The notes under the pieces were generated by a model. That model was not told the DNA's origin. It did not search any database and saw nothing but the letters and a program-made list of their open reading frames with translations. A DNA stretch of 10,653 nt, taken from assembly GCA_030532815.1 (NCBI GenBank), contig JAUNKI010000064.1:1-10653 (forward strand), given 5' to 3'. Position numbers and translations under genes: made by a program. The DNA is from Leptotrichiaceae bacterium (GTDB lineage Bacteria > Fusobacteriota > Fusobacteriia > Fusobacteriales > Leptotrichiaceae). Of this stretch, positions 6,028 to 10,653 are shown piece by piece (the stretch's first letter is position 1; each line of letters opens with the position of its first letter).

Positions 6028-7293
6028 ATGAAACATTTTCTAAAATTATGGATAGGTGAACTTATTTCAAATATAGGGAGCGGTATGACGTCTTTTGCAT
6101 TATCCGCCTATATATATGAAAAAACGGGGCGTGTAAGCTATGTGTCTCTTATCATGCTGCTTGCATATGTTCCTAATATTATTTTAAGTCCCGTGGGAGG
6201 AATTTTGGCGGACAGATATGACAGAAGAATACTTATGATTATAGGAGATTTTCTTTCAGGATTAGGAATTGCATATATTTTCTGGAATATTCAGACCGGA
6301 AATGAAAGTCTGTTTCCGATTTTTATCGGTATCGGTTTCAGTTCCGTTTTTACAGCTGTTTTAGAACCGTCATATAAAGCTACTGTTACAGATGTTCTGC
6401 CTAAAAGGGAATATGACAGAGCAAGCGGTCTTGTTCAGATGGCAGAAAATGCAAAATATCTCATTGCTCCCGCTCTTGCAGGATTTATTCTTTCAATGAC
6501 GGATATTAGAGTTATACTTCTATTTGATATTATGACATTTATTATTACCTGTTTCATAATTGTTTCAGTAAAAAAATATATCGGCAGAACAGACAGTTGC
6601 AGCGGGGATAATTTTATCTACCTTATGAAAGAGGGAATTTCAGTTATTATCCGTAATAAGGGGATATATTTTTTAGTAAATATTATGTTTTTTGTCTGTT
6701 TTTTTATAGGAATGGTGCAGGTTCTCTTGAGACCTCTGATACTTTCTCTGAGCAGTATAAAAACAGCAGGAATTATGGAGTCTGTATGTGCTTTTGGTAT
6801 GCTAGGAGGAAGTTTGCGGATTAGTTTTAAGGGAATTAGGAAAAAATATGCGGAAATTCTCTCTGTTGCAGGAATTTTATGTGGAATTTTTATGTCAGCT
6901 TCAGGAATCAGTACAAATTTGCTTATTATCGGGATATTCACTTTTCTGTTTTTTATGACTCTCCCGTTTATGAATACCTGTGCGGACGTCCTTGTACGGA
7001 TAAGTGTTCCCGATAATCTTCAAGGGAGAATATGGGGAATAATAAGTTTTCTTACTCAGGCAGGATCAGTTACAGCCTTTTTAATTTCAGGTATTTTAGC
7101 TGATTATGTGTTTGAACCTATGTTTTCGGATAACGGAATTTTATCGGATAATATCGGAATGTTAATTGGTATAGGAAAAGGAAGAGGAACAGGTTTTTTA
7201 CTTGTACTTTCAGGATTGGGAATGATTGCAATGTCCGTTATTATAGGAAAAAATAAGGAGATAAAAGTAATAGAGAATAAGAAAACAGGTTAA
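6028..7293 (+). CDS. MFS transporter, DHA3 (drug:H+ antiporter / EntS-like) type
   Basis: A 421-residue integral membrane protein with a hydrophobicity pattern consistent with 12 membrane segments. It starts KLWIGELISNIGSGMTSFAL, and the loop after the second segment carries MFS motif A as GGILADRYDRR (57-67). The first-half pattern, including the EPSYKATVTDVLPKREYDRASGLVQMAENAKYLIAPALAGFIL stretch around 112-155, is typical of MFS_3/DHA3 exporters such as macrolide efflux proteins and EntS. These export small molecules using the proton gradient. The ligand is unknown. The ATG at 6028 follows AAAGGGG. A TetR-type regulator lies just upstream in the same orientation, supporting an inducible efflux role. 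The DHA3 placement is by motif and feel, not alignment. Confidence 0.88.
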   Translation: MKHFLKLWIGELISNIGSGMTSFALSAYIYEKTGRVSYVSLIMLLAYVPNIILSPVGGILADRYDRRILMIIGDFLSGLGIAYIFWNIQTGNESLFPIFIGIGFSSVFTAVLEPSYKATVTDVLPKREYDRASGLVQMAENAKYLIAPALAGFILSMTDIRVILLFDIMTFIITCFIIVSVKKYIGRTDSCSGDNFIYLMKEGISVIIRNKGIYFLVNIMFFVCFFIGMVQVLLRPLILSLSSIKTAGIMESVCAFGMLGGSLRISFKGIRKKYAEILSVAGILCGIFMSASGISTNLLIIGIFTFLFFMTLPFMNTCADVLVRISVPDNLQGRIWGIISFLTQAGSVTAFLISGILADYVFEPMFSDNGILSDNIGMLIGIGKGRGTGFLLVLSGLGMIAMSVIIGKNKEIKVIENKKTG

Positions 7294-7337
7294 ATTCGGC
7301 ATTTGTATATTCATTAAAAATTTAAAATTCTCCGTCA

Positions 7338-7366
7338 TAGACATTAAAGAAAAATAATGATATAAT
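7338..7366 (+). promoter_or_regulatory. Probable promoter of the lipoprotein gene (and possibly secA)
   Basis: -35 TAGACA (7338-7343), a 17-base spacer and a perfect -10 TATAAT (7361-7366) preceded by TGA (an extended -10). It lies about 50 bases before the lipoprotein start. No clear terminator separates that gene from secA, so it may drive both. Confidence 0.6.
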
Positions 7367-7415
7367 ATTCAGCAACATTATACAGGTAAATAAAAGTCAG
7401 TGGAGAAAATATAAA

Positions 7416-7817
7416 ATGAAAAAGAATAAAAAAATTGTTTTTATTATAACATGTTTTGTTTTTGTAATGAGCTGTTCAAGTCTTTTAGGAACGGCAAGTT
7501 TTAACAGACAGCTGAATATTCTTGTAAATGAAAATAATTTAAGCTATGAGGATATAAAGCAGCTGATAACCGAAGTAAACAGAATTGAAAGCATAAAACA
7601 TAACAGACATTTGAAAAAAGAACTGAAACGTATCGGAAAACTTAAGAAAAAAGAAAAAAAATCAGGGGGAAACAAATATTTTGTCAGAAATAAATATGAA
7701 ATTTTAAAATCATTCGTATTTTTTCCTGAAAAAAATATGAACAGGAGAGAAAAAGAAGAAATTTTAAGTATAAAAACTTTGAAAAATTCCGAAAATAATT
7801 TAAAATTAATTGAATAA
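7416..7817 (+). CDS. Hypothetical small basic lipoprotein
   Basis: I do not recognise this 133-residue protein. It begins with a short Lys-rich n-region and a hydrophobic stretch (8-18) ending in V-M-S-C, which resembles a lipobox with Cys20 as the lipidated residue. The mature part is strongly basic and charged: residues 38-60 look helical (SYEDIKQLITEVNRIESIK), and 66-84 is a Lys-rich run (KKELKRIGKLKKKEKKSGGNK). The end is also charged. No enzymatic motif is seen. The start at 7416 has GGAGA (7402-7406) nine bases upstream. It lies 46 bases before the first possible secA start, in the same orientation, with a good promoter of its own. A link with secA is suggested only by position. The lipobox is imperfect (Met at -2), so a plain signal peptide or anchor is the alternative. 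Confidence 0.65.
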   Translation: MKKNKKIVFIITCFVFVMSCSSLLGTASFNRQLNILVNENNLSYEDIKQLITEVNRIESIKHNRHLKKELKRIGKLKKKEKKSGGNKYFVRNKYEILKSFVFFPEKNMNRREKEEILSIKTLKNSENNLKLIE

Positions 7818-7863
7818 AAATTTTTTATTTCAAAATTATATAATAAAACTATAAAGAGAGGAG

Positions 7864-7881
7864 ATGTGCGACAAGCACATT
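7864..7881 (+). promoter_or_regulatory. Hairpin between the secA ribosome binding site and its favoured start
   Basis: AGGAG at 7859-7863 directly abuts a perfect inverted repeat ATGTGC-GACAA-GCACAT (7864-7880), extendable by one G-U pair (7863/7881). Ten bases after the hairpin is the ATG at 7891. When folded, the hairpin would bring the ribosome binding site close to that ATG; unfolded, the distance is 27 bases. The in-frame ATG at 7864 lies with zero spacing from AGGAG. Confidence 0.55.
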
Positions 7882-7890
7882 ATTACAGAA

Positions 7891-10554
7891 ATGTTAAAAC
7901 AATTGGGAAAAAAAATATTCGGAACTGCCGATGAACGTGAAATAAAAAAAATGAAAAAAATGGTGGAGCATATAAATGACATAGAACCTGAATTTGAAAA
8001 ATTAACAGATGATGAACTGAAAAATAAAACGAATGAATTCAGGAAAAGAATAGAAAAAGGCGAAACTCTTGATGATTTGCTTGTCGAAGCCTTTGCTACA
8101 GTCAGGGAAGCGGCTAAAAGGCTGACGGGAATGAGAATATATGATGTCCAGCTAATCGGAGGAATGATACTCCACAACGGAAGAATTGCAGAAATGAAAA
8201 CAGGAGAAGGAAAGACTCTTATGTCGACATTGCCTATTTACCTGAATGCTCTTACGGGAAAAGGAGTTCATGTAGTAACGGTAAACGATTATCTGGCAAA
8301 AAGAGACAGAGATACAATGGGAGAAATATATGATTTTCTCGGTCTTACATCAGGAGTAATAATTGCAAATATATCTAACCAGCAGAGAAAAAGAGCTTAT
8401 GACTCGGACATAACATACGGGACAAACAATGAATTCGGATTTGACTATCTGAGGGATAATATGGTCGGAGACATGGAAGATAAGGTACAGAGAGGGCATA
8501 ACTATGCCATTGTCGATGAAATAGATTCGATTTTAATAGATGAAGCGAGAACTCCGTTAATAATTTCAGGTGCAGCCGAAGAAACTACAGAGTGGTATAA
8601 TACATTTGCAGATGTGGCCGTAAGACTAAAAAGAAGTTACAAAACTGAAGAAATAAAAGATAAAAAAAATACAGTAATTCCCGATGAAGATTGGGAAGAT
8701 TACGAAGTGGACGAAAAATCCCATACAGTTACAATTACGGATAAAGGTATCAAAAATGTAGAAAAAATATTGAAAATTGATAATCTTTATTCACCTGAAA
8801 ATGTGGAACTTACTCATTTTCTGACACAGGCTTTAAAAGCGAAGGAATTATTTAAGCTGGATAGGGACTATATTATAAATGATGACGGAGAAGTAATCAT
8901 CGTCGACGAATTTACAGGAAGACTGATGGAAGGAAGAAGATACTCTGACGGACTTCATCAGGCGATAGAAGCTAAGGAAAAACTTGAAGTGGCAGGGGAA
9001 AATCAGACTCTTGCGACGATTACTTTACAGAATTATTTCAGAATGTATAATAAACTGTCGGGAATGACGGGTACTGCAAAAACCGAAGAAGAGGAATTTA
9101 AACAGATATATAAGCTGAGAGTTATAGAAGTTCCTACAAACAGACCTGTTATAAGACAGGATCTGGCAGATGTAATATATATGACAAAAGCTGCAAAATA
9201 TAAGGCTATTGCCAGAAAAATAAAGGAACTTTATACTAAAGGACAGCCCGTACTTGTGGGAACAGCTTCCATAGAACATTCGGAAGACGTGTCGGCACTG
9301 CTGAAAAAGGAAAAAATTCCTCATGAAATATTAAATGCGAAACATCATGCAAGAGAAGCTGAGATAATATCTCAGGCAGGTAGATTTCAGACAGTTACCA
9401 TTGCGACAAATATGGCAGGAAGAGGTACGGATATAAAGCTCGGAGGAGATCCTGAATCATTTGCACTGAAAGTTGCCGAGAAAGGTACTGAAGAATATAA
9501 GGAAGCTTACAGTGCCTATGCAAGGGACTGTGAAGAAAACAAGAAAAAGGTTCTGGAAGCGGGGGGACTGTTTATACTGGGGACGGAAAGACACGAAAGC
9601 AGACGTATAGACAATCAGTTGAGAGGACGTGCGGGAAGACAGGGAGATCCCGGAACTTCGGAATTTTATTTGTCTGCCGAAGATGATCTGATGAGACTTT
9701 TCGGCGGTGACAGACTTAAGTCAATGATGAAATTCCTGAAACTTGATGAGGACGAGGAGATAAGACATAAACAGATTACAAAAGTTGTGGAAAACGCTCA
9801 AAAAAGAATAGAAAGCAGAAACTTTTCATCAAGAAAAAGTCTGATTGAATATGATGATGTAAATAATAAACAGAGGGAAGTAATTTATACTCAAAGAGAT
9901 CAGGTACTTAAAAATGAGGAATTGAAAGAACTCATACTTGACATGATGAGAGAAACTGTAGAAGATACGGTAAATATGGCGATTATAGGTGAAATAAGAG
10001 ATATTAATCTGCTTGAAGATAAATTTAAGGAAATTTTTGATTATGAATTATCCGAAGATTTGAAAAATTCCGACAAAGATACCATAATTGATACTGTGTA
10101 TAATGACTTAGCCGAAAGATACAATTTAAAAGAGCAGCTTGTAGGTGAAGAAACATTCAGAAAAATTGAAAGATATATAATGCTTGAAGTTCTTGATCAG
10201 AAATGGAGACAGCATTTAAAAGATCTGACTGAATTGAGAGAAGGAATAAGATTGAGATCCTACGGTCAGAGAAATCCGATTAATGATTATAAGATAGTAG
10301 GATTTGATATTTATAATGAAATGATAGATGCAATAAAAAGAGAAACAAGCTCGTTTATATTGAAATTAAGAATTAAGGGTGAAGAAGAAACAGGAAACCT
10401 GAAACACGAAGAAGTAAAAAATGTTAAATATGAACATGATACTTTAGATGAAAATGACGGAGAAATCACTTCACAGGATAGACAGAATGCTAAAAGACCT
10501 ATGTCAAGAAGAGAACGAAGGGAACTGGAAAGAAAAAACAGACGTAAAAGATAG
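7891..10554 (+). CDS. secA: Preprotein translocase subunit SecA
   Basis: The ATPase motor that drives unfolded preproteins through SecYEG. With the start at 7891 the protein has 887 residues. Visible are Walker A MKTGEGKT (102-109), Walker [13 protein letters not shown] (D209, E210), VDEFTGR (338-344), MTGTAKTE (392-399), [14 protein letters not shown] (506-519) and [25 protein letters not shown] (564-588), then the helical scaffold. With this start the Walker residues fall at K108 and D209, exactly as in E. coli SecA, and [11 protein letters not shown] matches the usual N-terminus. An in-frame ATG at 7864 would add nine residues but has no usable spacing to AGGAG. The C-terminus ends in a basic [15 protein letters not shown] tail and lacks the zinc-binding cysteines used to contact SecB. 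A strong terminator follows. The gene call is firm; the start is less so. Confidence 0.97.
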   Translation: MLKQLGKKIFGTADEREIKKMKKMVEHINDIEPEFEKLTDDELKNKTNEFRKRIEKGETLDDLLVEAFATVREAAKRLTGMRIYDVQLIGGMILHNGRIAEMKTGEGKTLMSTLPIYLNALTGKGVHVVTVNDYLAKRDRDTMGEIYDFLGLTSGVIIANISNQQRKRAYDSDITYGTNNEFGFDYLRDNMVGDMEDKVQRGHNYAIVDEIDSILIDEARTPLIISGAAEETTEWYNTFADVAVRLKRSYKTEEIKDKKNTVIPDEDWEDYEVDEKSHTVTITDKGIKNVEKILKIDNLYSPENVELTHFLTQALKAKELFKLDRDYIINDDGEVIIVDEFTGRLMEGRRYSDGLHQAIEAKEKLEVAGENQTLATITLQNYFRMYNKLSGMTGTAKTEEEEFKQIYKLRVIEVPTNRPVIRQDLADVIYMTKAAKYKAIARKIKELYTKGQPVLVGTASIEHSEDVSALLKKEKIPHEILNAKHHAREAEIISQAGRFQTVTIATNMAGRGTDIKLGGDPESFALKVAEKGTEEYKEAYSAYARDCEENKKKVLEAGGLFILGTERHESRRIDNQLRGRAGRQGDPGTSEFYLSAEDDLMRLFGGDRLKSMMKFLKLDEDEEIRHKQITKVVENAQKRIESRNFSSRKSLIEYDDVNNKQREVIYTQRDQVLKNEELKELILDMMRETVEDTVNMAIIGEIRDINLLEDKFKEIFDYELSEDLKNSDKDTIIDTVYNDLAERYNLKEQLVGEETFRKIERYIMLEVLDQKWRQHLKDLTELREGIRLRSYGQRNPINDYKIVGFDIYNEMIDAIKRETSSFILKLRIKGEEETGNLKHEEVKNVKYEHDTLDENDGEITSQDRQNAKRPMSRRERRELERKNRRKR

Positions 10555-10562
10555 TTGAAAAT

Positions 10563-10605
10563 AAATACTCTGATATACTTATAAAAAATATCAGGGTATT
10601 TTTTT
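10563..10605 (+). terminator. Intrinsic terminator of secA (possibly bidirectional)
   Basis: AATACTCTGATAT (10564-10576) pairs with ATATCAGGGTATT (10588-10600), 13 bp including one T-G, with an 11-base loop and a T run to 10605. It begins nine bases after the secA stop. The minus-strand side also ends in a T-rich run, so it could serve a convergent gene beyond the window. Confidence 0.88.
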
Positions 10606-10653
10606 GATTATATATTTAGTAGGTTTTGGATTCCAACTTTTTTCATGCTTTTT

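Noticed and set aside
7779-7806. Possible secA promoter TTGAAA-N16-TAAAAT inside the end of the lipoprotein gene
   Set aside because: Such matches are expected by chance in this AT-rich sequence. The -10-like TATAAT at 7839-7844 also lacks a -35.
9025-9324. 99-codon minus-strand frame inside secA
   Set aside because: It lies wholly within a strongly conserved secA region on the other strand and is an antisense shadow.

Overview
The window is about 10.6 kb of AT-rich bacterial DNA. It has eight complete protein genes and one gene cut by the left edge. Strong purine-rich ribosome binding sites, AT-rich codon use, a SecA without a zinc tail and a kinase-free PASTA protein next to rsgA suggest the phylum Fusobacteriota, probably a Leptotrichia-like organism. 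That placement is inferred from sequence character; no database comparison was possible.

Left part (1-4890), all genes on the minus strand. A PASTA-repeat membrane protein is followed by the 5' part of rsgA, a ribosome-assembly GTPase that seems to start at an ATT codon. Upstream lies a single-gene unit for an NAD(P)-dependent aldehyde dehydrogenase of the AldB/AcoD type, with its own promoter and a strong terminator. Next is a two-gene operon: yhhQ (queuosine precursor transporter) and a translationally coupled radical-SAM-like protein. A long leader precedes this operon. It contains what I read as a class I preQ1 riboswitch, followed by mutually exclusive antiterminator and terminator hairpins. 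Together these look like a preQ1-repressed unit for queuosine precursor salvage.

Middle (4890-7300), plus strand. A TetR-family regulator has a consensus-like promoter and a dyad operator over its transcription start. It is followed by a 12-TM-type major facilitator of the DHA3 drug-efflux class. This has the layout of a self-repressed regulator with its efflux pump.

Right part (7300-10653), plus strand. A small, basic, probable lipoprotein of unknown function precedes secA, the ATPase motor of the Sec translocase. The secA start region is unusual: a perfect hairpin sits between the ribosome binding site and the start codon favoured by homology. A strong terminator that could work in both directions closes the window.

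The points most worth a second look are the ATT start of rsgA, the preQ1 riboswitch with its coupled transporter and radical-SAM pair, and the hairpin in the secA initiation region.
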